Below, in pieces: positions 1-5,178 of a stretch of 5,178 nt of DNA. The DNA is from JACMPA01 sp035564115 (GTDB taxonomy: Bacteria; Patescibacteriota; Saccharimonadia; Saccharimonadales; UBA4665). Location of the stretch: positions 1 through 5,178 of the forward strand of contig DATMTN010000024.1 in the NCBI GenBank assembly GCA_035564115.1, read 5' to 3'. The translations under genes were made by a program, and so were the position numbers. The number at the start of each line of letters is the position of its first letter. Positions within the stretch are counted from its first letter, which is position 1. The notes under the pieces were generated by a model that was given only the letters and a program-made list of their open reading frames with translations, made no database searches and had not been told where the DNA came from.

Positions 1-210
1 GTTGCGGTTTATTGTTGCGATTGAATCGACGTATGAAGCCAAGCCAGAGTCTATGGACTCTGCGTAGCGTCGTTGCCCTTCTTGACTATAGCCGCTTGCT
101 GCAGCGGCAATTTGGCCGAGAGATTGAAGCATGACAGTATCAGCTACTTCCACGGGGGGTTCGAAATGGAAATGAGCGCCGTAGCTATCAAAATCAGAAA
201 TGTATTGCAT
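1..210 (-). CDS. Hypothetical protein, N-terminal 70 codons (runs off left edge)
   Basis: An uninterrupted minus-strand frame runs from an ATG at 210 to the window edge, giving 70 residues without a stop; it begins MQYISDFDSYGAHFHFEPP. An in-frame TGA lies directly before the ATG, so this is the furthest upstream start possible in that frame. I do not recognise the protein. It has no hydrophobic segment or signal peptide in the visible part. The first 20 residues are rich in aromatic residues and His. Residues about 31-60 are Ala/Ser/Gln-rich and look helical. A good promoter ends 6 nt before the ATG and there is no Shine-Dalgarno sequence, so the gene is probably translated from a leaderless mRNA. 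The opposite-strand frame at 73-279 is judged to be its shadow. Confidence rests on the open frame, the start and the promoter fit, not on homology. Confidence 0.6.
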   Translation of the reverse strand, partial: MQYISDFDSYGAHFHFEPPVEVADTVMLQSLGQIAAAASGYSQEGQRRYAESIDSGLASYVDSIATINRN

Positions 211-216
211 TCACAT

Positions 217-245
217 ATTATGCGCTATAAGCAACGATATGTCAA
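217..245 (-). promoter_or_regulatory. Promoter of the left-edge hypothetical gene (leaderless)
   Basis: Read on the minus strand, a perfect -35 box TTGACA (245-240) is separated by exactly 17 nt from CATAAT (222-217), which differs from the consensus -10 only at its first base. The usual start, about 7 nt beyond the -10, falls on the A of the ATG at 210. The transcript would therefore have no 5' untranslated leader, consistent with the absence of a ribosome binding site. Confidence 0.7.
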
Positions 246-282
246 ATATAGGTCAATAAAAGTAGTGGTGGCTGCTTGAAAT

Positions 283-372
283 TGGCGGAGAGACGGGGAT
301 TCGAACCCCGGAGACGATTGCTCGCCTACACACTTTCCAGGCGTGCCAGTTCAACCACTCCTGCATCTCTCC
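283..372 (-). tRNA. tRNA-Ser(GGA), decoding UCC/UCU
   Basis: The minus-strand sequence folds as a class II tRNA. The acceptor arm GGAGAGA (372-366) pairs with TCTCTCC (293-287), followed by discriminator G (286) and an encoded CCA (285-283). The anticodon stem CACGC/GTGTG encloses loop CTGGAAA, with anticodon GGA at 338-336. A long variable arm (GGCGA / TCGTC around GCAA) marks it as a serine tRNA. The T arm is CGGGG/CCCCG with loop TTCGAAT. The stretch from the anticodon arm into the variable arm closely resembles the E. coli serine GGA tRNA. All arms pair well, so it should be functional. No clear terminator follows the CCA. Confidence 0.96.
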
Positions 373-395
373 GCGATTTGGTGGTGGACTGGAGA

Positions 396-404
396 ATTAT
401 AGCA
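396..404 (-). promoter_or_regulatory. Extended -10 promoter of tRNA-Ser
   Basis: The minus strand carries a perfect TATAAT (401-396) preceded by TGC (404-402), an extended -10 element. The predicted start near 389 leaves a leader of about 17 nt before the mature tRNA 5' end at 372. No good -35 box lies at the right distance, which is tolerated by extended -10 promoters. The 102-bp gap 373-474 holds only this promoter and the divergent ABC promoter. Confidence 0.6.
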
Positions 405-436
405 GACTCACAGATTAAAATTACTACAAAAACACC

Positions 437-471
437 TTGCCGATCTGGCAAATTCAGCGCTACACTATATT
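437..471 (+). promoter_or_regulatory. Promoter and possible operator of the ABC exporter operon
   Basis: A -35-like TTGCCG (437-442) lies 18 nt before TACACT (461-466); a second -10-like hexamer TATATT overlaps at 466-471. The predicted start at about 473-475 is at or within two bases of the ATG at 475, and no Shine-Dalgarno sequence is present, so the message is nearly or fully leaderless. The -35 box is covered by a perfect inverted repeat, TTGCC-N5-GGCAA (437-451), a plausible repressor site. The hexamers are only moderate matches to consensus. Confidence 0.45.
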
Positions 472-474
472 CTA

Positions 475-1362
475 ATGCCTGTTATAGAGCTTAAAGACGT
501 CAGTAAACTGTACGGCTTCGGCGACGCAACCACGCTTGCGCTCGACGAGGTTAGTTTGAGTATTGATGAGGGTGAATTCGTGGCTATCATGGGTCCGAGT
601 GGCTGTGGCAAATCAACACTCATGAATATCATTGGCTTGCTTGACCGTCCGACGCATGGTGAGTTTTCGCTGAATGGCCGGAAAGTTGCTCGTATGAAGC
701 CAAATCGCGCGGCCAAGATTAGGCGCGATACCATCGGCTTTATCTTTCAGTCGTTCAATCTCCTACCCCGCCTGACTGCACTGGAAAATGTGGCTCTACC
801 CCTCACCTACCACACCAACATGAGCCACACCAAGCGCATGAAGATGGGGAGTAGTATTTTGGAGCGTGTCGGTATGCAAGAGCGCGAGTATTTCCTGCCC
901 AGCCAGCTCAGCGGTGGTCAAGTCCAGTCAGTGGCAATTGCTCGAGCACTCGTGAACAATCCGAAGTTGATTATTGCCGATGAACCGACGGGCAATCTCG
1001 ATAGCAATGGTTCGCGACTGGTGATGGAGCTACTCAGTGAGATTCACAATATGGGGAATACAATTCTTTTCGTGACTCATAATCCGGAGCTCACCCGTTA
1101 TGCCACTCGGGTGATTTATATGCATGATGGACAGATCATTCAGGACGAAGCTACGGCCATTGGCCAAGTGGCGGCGACTGCGCGACGTGGTATGTATAAA
1201 ATTGCTCAAAAGACTGAAGAAGATGACTTGGCAGGAGTTTCAGCACTCATGAAGGCTAAGCCAACCAAGGACACCAAGCCGGCTCGCAGCCATAAAGCTA
1301 CCACGAGCAAGAAACGAACCACTACGCGGCGTAAAGCGACGCGCAAGGGAGGCCAGAAATGA
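475..1362 (+). CDS. ABC exporter ATPase, MacB/LolD type, with basic C-terminal tail
   Basis: This 295-residue protein is the nucleotide-binding subunit that would power the permease encoded immediately downstream. All ABC motifs are present: Walker A GPSGCGKST (40-48), Q-loop Gln92 in FQSFNLLP, signature LSGGQVQSVAIARAL (145-159), Walker B LIIADE (165-170) with catalytic Glu170, D-loop NLDS, and switch His202. The motif context, especially DEPTGNLDS, is typical of the MacB/LolD/FtsE group, which exports or extracts peptides, lipoproteins or antimicrobials. Two oddities stand out. The Arg that usually follows the second Gln of the signature is Ser152. The chain also continues some 65-70 residues beyond the usual length, ending in a Lys/Arg/Thr-rich tail (15 of the last 36 residues basic). 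The ATG at 475 fits the promoter position. It overlaps the next gene by ATGA, implying translational coupling. The exported substrate cannot be told from sequence. Confidence 0.95.
   Translation: MPVIELKDVSKLYGFGDATTLALDEVSLSIDEGEFVAIMGPSGCGKSTLMNIIGLLDRPTHGEFSLNGRKVARMKPNRAAKIRRDTIGFIFQSFNLLPRLTALENVALPLTYHTNMSHTKRMKMGSSILERVGMQEREYFLPSQLSGGQVQSVAIARALVNNPKLIIADEPTGNLDSNGSRLVMELLSEIHNMGNTILFVTHNPELTRYATRVIYMHDGQIIQDEATAIGQVAATARRGMYKIAQKTEEDDLAGVSALMKAKPTKDTKPARSHKATTSKKRTTTRRKATRKGGQK
1347..1352 (+). promoter_or_regulatory. Shine-Dalgarno site of the permease gene
   Basis: GGGAGG lies 6 nt before the ATG at 1359, inside the last codons of the ATPase gene. It is the one strong ribosome binding site in the window. 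The contrast with the SD-less starts at 210 and 475 supports leaderless starts for first genes and SD-led starts inside operons. Confidence 0.8.
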
Positions 1363-2582
1363 GATCTCTGACCCGTGAAAACTTACGGAATGCCCGTAAG
1401 GTTATCCAGACGCATCGTGGCCGAAGCTATATGACGATGCTTGGTATTGTTATCGGTATTGCCTCGGTCGTGACGGTTGCGAGTATTGGCGAGGGTATTA
1501 AACACCAAGTGGTCGGTCAGGTTAATCATGCCGGTGATACACTCATTACCGTTCGTCCTGGTGCTGATCTTAGTGTGCACGGCAGCCTGCGCTCACTTAT
1601 TGCGCCGCGGGCTACCGGAAGCTTATCGGCGAAGGATGCTATGGCCGTGAGCCATACTGCGCATGTATCACTGTCGACACCGTTGGCCCTCGTCACAGGC
1701 ACGTTGACTGCGAATCACGGTTCATATACGGCTGGACCAGTGGTAGGAGTTGGCAATGATTTACCGCGACTCGTTAACCAAACGGTTGCGTATGGCGCGT
1801 TTTTTACTGACGATGATGCCGGGCAAAATGTAGCAGTACTTGGTGCTCATGCCGCCCAAACGCTGTTTGATAGCGAGGTGCCTTTGGGTCAGACGTTCAC
1901 ATTTAGAGGTAAGCAGTTCATCGTTGATGGTGTTTTGAACGAGTTCCCCACCGTCGCATTGTCATCGGATATCTCGTACAACGATGCGGTCTTCATCCCC
2001 TACTCGACCGCTCGTCTGCTGACCGACAATAGCGTGCAGCCCTACGAGGTGCTGGCTAAGGCAGACAGTAAACAGTCTGTAGACGCAGCGGTGCAATCAG
2101 TGAATGCCACGCTCCTCAAGAACCACGGTGGCACCAAAGATTTCTCGGTACTAAAAGCGAGCGATGACCTGGCTGCTACGAACAGCGTCCTGAATTTATT
2201 AACCGAACTGACGATGATTGCTGCAGGCATCTCCCTGTTTGTTGGCGGTATCGGCATCATGAATATTACCCTGGTTTCGGTGACTGAGCGACTGCACGAA
2301 ATAGGCATTCGCAAGGCTGTCGGTGCAACGAATCGTCAGATCCTTAACGAGTTTGTAGCCGAGGCGGTCGTACTCTCAGTGTTTGGCGCAATTGCCGGCA
2401 TCATTGTGTCGTTGGCGATAAACCTGGTCTTGCGTATCATGACTAACATCGCACCGGTTGTGCAATGGCAGGTTCTGGTAGGCGCCACCCTCGTATCGGT
2501 GTGTATCGGCATTTTATTTGGTTCGGTGCCCGCACTTAAGGCTGCCCGCAAAGACCCGATTGCCGCTCTCCGCGGCGAGTAG
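1359..2582 (+). CDS. MacB/FtsX-type ABC transporter permease
   Basis: This 407-residue membrane protein pairs with the preceding ATPase. It has the MacB topology: a short basic cytoplasmic N-terminus, TM1 at about 24-44 preceded by HRGRSYMTMLGI, and a large extracytoplasmic domain (about 45-280). Three more helices follow at about 283-306, 333-358 and 370-392. Family hallmarks are the coupling segment ERLHEIGIRKAVGA (310-323), which contacts the ATPase, and the C-terminal PALKAARKDPIAALRGE. Proteins of this class do not open a classical channel but transmit ATP-driven movement to the outer domain (mechanotransmission). Length and domain order are normal for the family. The start overlaps the ATPase stop by 4 bp (ATGA) with a strong Shine-Dalgarno sequence. 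No MacA-like adaptor or outer-membrane factor is in the window, which would suit a single-membrane cell. The substrate is unknown. Confidence 0.94.
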   Translation: MRSLTRENLRNARKVIQTHRGRSYMTMLGIVIGIASVVTVASIGEGIKHQVVGQVNHAGDTLITVRPGADLSVHGSLRSLIAPRATGSLSAKDAMAVSHTAHVSLSTPLALVTGTLTANHGSYTAGPVVGVGNDLPRLVNQTVAYGAFFTDDDAGQNVAVLGAHAAQTLFDSEVPLGQTFTFRGKQFIVDGVLNEFPTVALSSDISYNDAVFIPYSTARLLTDNSVQPYEVLAKADSKQSVDAAVQSVNATLLKNHGGTKDFSVLKASDDLAATNSVLNLLTELTMIAAGISLFVGGIGIMNITLVSVTERLHEIGIRKAVGATNRQILNEFVAEAVVLSVFGAIAGIIVSLAINLVLRIMTNIAPVVQWQVLVGATLVSVCIGILFGSVPALKAARKDPIAALRGE

Positions 2583-2585
2583 GCG

Positions 2586-2698
2586 TTGCCGGTTTGGCAC
2601 ATTTCGGGCGGAAGCTCCAGTCCGCAATTCACCGTACATCTCTGTACTCCTCGTTTGCGCGCTTCGCTTTCCATCCCGAACTGTACTCAAACGGGCAA
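2586..2698. repeat. Long imperfect palindrome / structured element between convergent genes
   Basis: Nested complementary segments share one centre near 2641. TTGCCGGTTTG (2586-2596) pairs with CAAACGGGCAA (2688-2698) at 10 of 11 positions. TTCGGG (2603-2608) pairs with CCCGAA (2675-2680). GGAAGC (2610-2615) pairs with GCTTTCC (2666-2672) with one bulge. CGCAA (2623-2627) pairs with TTGCG (2655-2659). GTACA (2634-2638) pairs with TGTAC (2643-2647) around a TCTC loop. About 32 or more pairs result. The element starts 3 bp after the permease stop and ends 14 bp before the Nramp stop, so it could terminate or protect both transcripts. There is no T-run on either side, so it is not a standard intrinsic terminator. 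An ERIC-like intergenic repeat, a MITE or a structured RNA are alternatives. Confidence 0.7.
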
Positions 2699-2712
2699 TT
2701 CCTAGACTCCTG

Positions 2713-4086
2713 TTAGAAGAACGAAACGATGGCTGCGATGCCGGCAACTGTCATCATGGCAGTGACAATCCAACCAAGAGCAGTGACGTAGGGTTTATTG
2801 GCCCACTTGCCCATGATTTTTTTGTTACTGCTCATCATGACGATAAGCGCCAGGATAATAGGTGCAGCCAGAGCATTGCCGATGGCGGCATAGATAAGTG
2901 CTTTGATAGGATCAAGTCCTATAAAGTTTATCGACAACCCAACCACCATGGAAATGATAATAATACCGTAGAACGCGTAGGCCTGGTTCAGGTTTCGGTA
3001 AAGGCCTTCCTTCCAGCGGAAACTTTCAGCAAATGCATAGGAGCTGCTACCAGCCAGTACCGGGATTGCTAACATGCCTGTACCGATGATTCCGAGTGAG
3101 AATAGGAAGTATGTGGCGTTACCGGCGAGCGGTTTGAGCGCTTGAGCTGCCTGGGCAGTAGTCTTGATTTCGGTAATCCCATGAGTGAAGAGTACCCCGC
3201 CGCAAGCAGCAACAATGAAAAACATCACGAGGTTACTGAGAAGCATGCCAGACCAGACGTCAATGCGCATGCTTCGCATCTCGGCTTTGGTGGTGACAGT
3301 CTGGCGCGACTGAAGTGTGGTTTTGCCCTGGAGGATTTGCTCCTCAACTTCCTGTGAGGTTTGCCAAAAGAATAGGTAGGGCGAGATGGTGGTACCCAGT
3401 ATAGCCGCGACAAGCAGCAGTTCAGACTTATTAAAGCTGATATGGGGCACGAATGTTTGGCTGAGAACCTGGTGCCAGTTCAGATGGGCCATAAGCGCCG
3501 AGAAGACGTAGGCAAACAGTACCATGGCCAGCCATTTCAGGTATTTGGCATATTTGACGTAGGGGGTAAAAATTTGCAGATACAGACTGATGGCACCAAG
3601 CGCAATTACCAGAAAGCCAAAGTTGAGCCGTGGGTTGAGTAGCTGGACCGCTTTTGCCATTGCGCCTAGGTCGGCACCGATGTTGAAAGTATTTGCAACG
3701 AATAGAATCAGGGTGCAAGTCTGAAGCATAGTCTTGGAAAAGTGAATGCGAATGTTCCCGGCAAGCCCCCGCCCTGTTACGAGGCCGATACGGGCACACA
3801 TCTCCTGCACGATAGCCATCAATGGGAATGTTAGCGGAGCAAGCCACAGGAACTTAAAACCAAACTGAGCACCAGTCTGACTATAGGTTGCGATGCCTGA
3901 TGGGTCGTCATCTGAGGCACCCGTCGTGAGACCGGGGCCAAGCATATGCCAATAACCCTTAGTCTTCTCGACGACGTGGGTTGCTGGCAGCACAGTGCTC
4001 ATGGTCTGAGCGGCAACGACAGCTGTGTCGAGAATTTCGGCTGGTACTTCAACACTCTTTTTGAGTAGCTCTTCGGATTTTTTCAT
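2713..4086 (-). CDS. Nramp-family (MntH-like) divalent metal transporter, non-canonical motif subgroup
   Basis: This 457-residue protein has about 11 predicted membrane helices and no long loops, as in Nramp proton/metal symporters. TM1 contains the GASDDDPSGIATYSQ motif (57-70) and TM3 contains FNIGADLGAMAKA (134-146). TM6 is LGTTISPYLFFWQ (230-242), followed by a charged loop. Other helices lie near 78-103, 155-173, 183-201, 276-300, 325-350, 371-390, 394-418 and 433-457. Canonical Nramps coordinate metal with DPGN in TM1 and a Met of the MPH motif in TM6. Here these read DPSG and SPY, so the transported ion may differ. A polar N-terminal extension of about 45 residues precedes TM1. I chose ATG 4086 because the in-frame TTG at 4110 lies upstream of the predicted transcription start. 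No Shine-Dalgarno sequence is seen. The gene is convergent with the ABC permease and 78 bp downstream of the protease gene. Confidence 0.93.
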   Translation of the reverse strand: MKKSEELLKKSVEVPAEILDTAVVAAQTMSTVLPATHVVEKTKGYWHMLGPGLTTGASDDDPSGIATYSQTGAQFGFKFLWLAPLTFPLMAIVQEMCARIGLVTGRGLAGNIRIHFSKTMLQTCTLILFVANTFNIGADLGAMAKAVQLLNPRLNFGFLVIALGAISLYLQIFTPYVKYAKYLKWLAMVLFAYVFSALMAHLNWHQVLSQTFVPHISFNKSELLLVAAILGTTISPYLFFWQTSQEVEEQILQGKTTLQSRQTVTTKAEMRSMRIDVWSGMLLSNLVMFFIVAACGGVLFTHGITEIKTTAQAAQALKPLAGNATYFLFSLGIIGTGMLAIPVLAGSSSYAFAESFRWKEGLYRNLNQAYAFYGIIIISMVVGLSINFIGLDPIKALIYAAIGNALAAPIILALIVMMSSNKKIMGKWANKPYVTALGWIVTAMMTVAGIAAIVSFF

Positions 4087-4110
4087 TTTTTTACAAAGGT
4101 TATGAGCCAA

Positions 4111-4139
4111 ATTGTATCAGCTATACCAGTAGTTTTCAA
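4111..4139 (-). promoter_or_regulatory. Promoter of the Nramp-like gene
   Basis: On the minus strand, TTGAAA (4139-4134) is 17 nt from TACAAT (4116-4111), and TG at 4119-4118 makes an extended -10. The predicted start near 4104 gives a leader of about 18 nt before ATG 4086 and excludes the TTG at 4110 as the initiation codon. A separate promoter here argues that the Nramp gene need not be cotranscribed with the protease. Confidence 0.65.
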
Positions 4140-4153
4140 TAAGCACAACTACT
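4128..4153. repeat. Inverted repeat flanking the -35 box of the Nramp promoter
   Basis: AGTAGTT (4128-4134) and AACTACT (4147-4153) are perfect 7-bp inverted repeats separated by 12 bp, with the -35 hexamer (4134-4139) lying between and touching them. This is where a metal-responsive repressor could bind. In the protease transcript the same arms could form a weak hairpin 11 nt after the stop codon, though no T-run follows. It does not clearly match a known Fur, MntR or DtxR operator. Confidence 0.4.
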
Positions 4154-4164
4154 ATGGATACCTA

Positions 4165-5178
4165 TTATTCAGCGCAGGTACCAGTGCTGACCTGCTGATT
4201 CCGAGCTCGAGCTTGAGTAATCTCCTGTGCAACTGCACCCGAGGTGAGCGCGTAGCCAACATGTTTGTAGGAGGTGGACTCGGCGAAGACGACACCGATA
4301 ACTGAGCCATCTTTGGCGATCACTGGCCCACCAGAGTTGCCGGGGATGATATCCGCTCGCAGCTCGTATACTTTACGGAGAACGTTGCCCTGGCCGTAGA
4401 TATTACGGCCTGTCGCCGTGAAGCTATCGAGTATGGCTGCTGGTTTGGCGCTAAAGCTGCCACCCCCCGGGTAGCCGATCACCGCACCGGCTGTGCCCTG
4501 GCTTGCTTCGGTTGTATTGAACACAAGTGGTGTACCAGCCAGTCTGCTCGTTCGCAGTACTGCTAGGTCGAGGTCTGGGTCAAACCAAATAGCTGCAGCT
4601 GTTCGGGTGCCATTACTGTCGATAATATATGGCGTGTGAATGCCGGCAACCACATGGGCGTTCGTTGCGACCAGACCGTTGCCGACCACAAACCCAGACC
4701 CATCGACGATTCCACCGCAGCCTTGCCCTTGGATTTTCACGACCGATGCTGCATCGGCTCGTACGGCTGCTTCCAAGTCACCAAGGTCTGGGAGTGGGAC
4801 GTTCGCTGGCGGTACTGGCTCACTGCCACTAAATACCTCTGGAAATCCATTGGGATCAATAAGTTTGCCAATGCTCGCTATCACCGTCGGGGCGGCCGGC
4901 AGATGCCTATCCAATAGTGTTACGATCCGTGACCCCTTGATAGTATCTTGGAGCCCCGCGAGCTGGGTGGACTGGACGATCGACGCGCTGAGCCAGACCG
5001 CTACTAATACTGAAATAACCGCGAGCCCAGATCCAAGAGTGTTGTCGGCGGCATCAATACGTTTCAGCGTTAGCTTGGTTTTAAGGAGAATACCTAGGTA
5101 TTCTCCAATGGTCAGAAATAGAAAAGCAACGCCGAGCGTCGTGACGAGTGTGACGATTGATTTGGCGCCTTGGGTATC
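4165..5178 (-). CDS. MarP-like membrane serine protease: CvpA-type helices plus trypsin-like domain (N-terminus cut by right edge)
   Basis: The minus-strand frame is open from the right edge to a TAA at 4167-4165, giving 337 visible residues. Visible residues about 6-32 and 48-68 are hydrophobic helices joined by LKRIDAADNTLGSG, typical of the CvpA family; one or two earlier helices should lie outside the window. After a Pro-rich linker comes a chymotrypsin-like domain with a complete catalytic triad: His175 in TNAHVV (codon 4656-4654), Asp204 in DLAVL (4569-4567) and Ser282 in PGNSGGPV (4335-4333). The only two cysteines, Cys154 (QGCGG) and Cys335 (three residues from the end), sit where mycobacterial MarP forms a disulfide that ties its C-terminus to the protease core. 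By analogy it would act outside the membrane on cell-wall or stress substrates. There is no PDZ domain, unlike HtrA/DegP. A TTG at 4914 is not the start because the frame continues upstream. Confidence 0.92.
   Translation of the reverse strand, partial: DTQGAKSIVTLVTTLGVAFLFLTIGEYLGILLKTKLTLKRIDAADNTLGSGLAVISVLVAVWLSASIVQSTQLAGLQDTIKGSRIVTLLDRHLPAAPTVIASIGKLIDPNGFPEVFSGSEPVPPANVPLPDLGDLEAAVRADAASVVKIQGQGCGGIVDGSGFVVGNGLVATNAHVVAGIHTPYIIDSNGTRTAAAIWFDPDLDLAVLRTSRLAGTPLVFNTTEASQGTAGAVIGYPGGGSFSAKPAAILDSFTATGRNIYGQGNVLRKVYELRADIIPGNSGGPVIAKDGSVIGVVFAESTSYKHVGYALTSGAVAQEITQARARNQQVSTGTCAE

Noticed and set aside
73..279. Plus-strand open frame of 68 codons
   Set aside because: It lies opposite the promoter-led minus-strand gene at 1-210, has no ribosome binding site or recognisable motif, and ends against the tRNA.
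276..494. Plus-strand open frame across the tRNA
   Set aside because: It reads the complement of tRNA-Ser and both divergent promoters, so it is a chance frame.
2642..2688. Direct repeat CTGTACTC (2642-2649 and 2681-2688) as a mobile-element target duplication
   Set aside because: Both copies lie inside the palindrome rather than flanking it, so they are not target-site duplications.
2336..2747. Two minus-strand open frames over the permease 3' end and palindrome
   Set aside because: They are antisense to a clear permease and show no family features; the palindrome explains the open stretch better.
2518..3072. Plus-strand open frame of 184 codons
   Set aside because: It runs through the end of the permease, the palindrome and the antisense of the Nramp gene. 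Its protein is Cys/Arg/His-rich with no domain, typical of a shadow.
3431..3847. Minus-strand frame of 138 codons inside the Nramp gene
   Set aside because: It is an out-of-frame shadow of the Nramp coding sequence with an incoherent composition.
4084..4110. TTG at 4110 as the Nramp start
   Set aside because: The promoter's predicted transcription start (about 4104) lies downstream of this codon; ATG 4086 is the first start within the message.
4165..4914. Protease as a complete 249-residue protein starting at TTG 4914
   Set aside because: The same frame continues without a stop to the window edge and encodes CvpA-type helices, so the gene is a 5'-truncated larger protein.
4629..4917. Plus-strand frames antisense to the protease
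   Set aside because: They oppose the catalytic domain, where His175 and both glycine-rich motifs are conserved, and carry no signal of their own.

Overview
The window looks like chromosomal DNA of a small-genome bacterium of roughly even base composition. The gene set is a MacB/LolD-type ABC exporter, an Nramp-like transporter and a MarP-like CvpA/serine protease. Together with AT-rich promoters sitting on or just in front of start codons that lack a Shine-Dalgarno sequence, this fits a candidate-phyla (Patescibacteria) genome, and Saccharibacteria (TM7) is my best guess. That assignment is inference, because no marker gene is present. No phage, CRISPR, IS element or defence locus is visible.

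Layout. (1) At the left edge, on the minus strand, is the first 70 codons of an unrecognised protein that runs off the window. A near-consensus promoter places its transcription start on the A of the ATG. (2) Next, also on the minus strand, is a complete tRNA-Ser(GGA) with encoded CCA and an extended -10 promoter. (3) Divergent from it is a two-gene plus-strand operon: an ABC ATPase with an unusual basic C-terminal tail, overlapping by ATGA a four-helix MacB/FtsX-type permease. (4) The 130-bp gap between the convergent permease and Nramp genes is almost filled by a long imperfect palindrome of about 113 bp, the most interesting non-coding signal here. (5) A minus-strand Nramp-family transporter of 457 residues with non-canonical metal-site motifs follows, under its own promoter. 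(6) At the right edge, minus strand, is the C-terminal 337 residues of a membrane-anchored trypsin-like serine protease with an intact catalytic triad and two cysteines placed as in MarP.

How the genes relate. The ATPase and permease should form one exporter acting at the cytoplasmic membrane; no MacA/HlyD-type adaptor gene is seen. The protease and the Nramp protein are codirectional but 78 bp apart, with a separate promoter for the Nramp gene, so they may be transcribed independently. All three systems act at the cell envelope, but nothing in the sequence proves a shared pathway.
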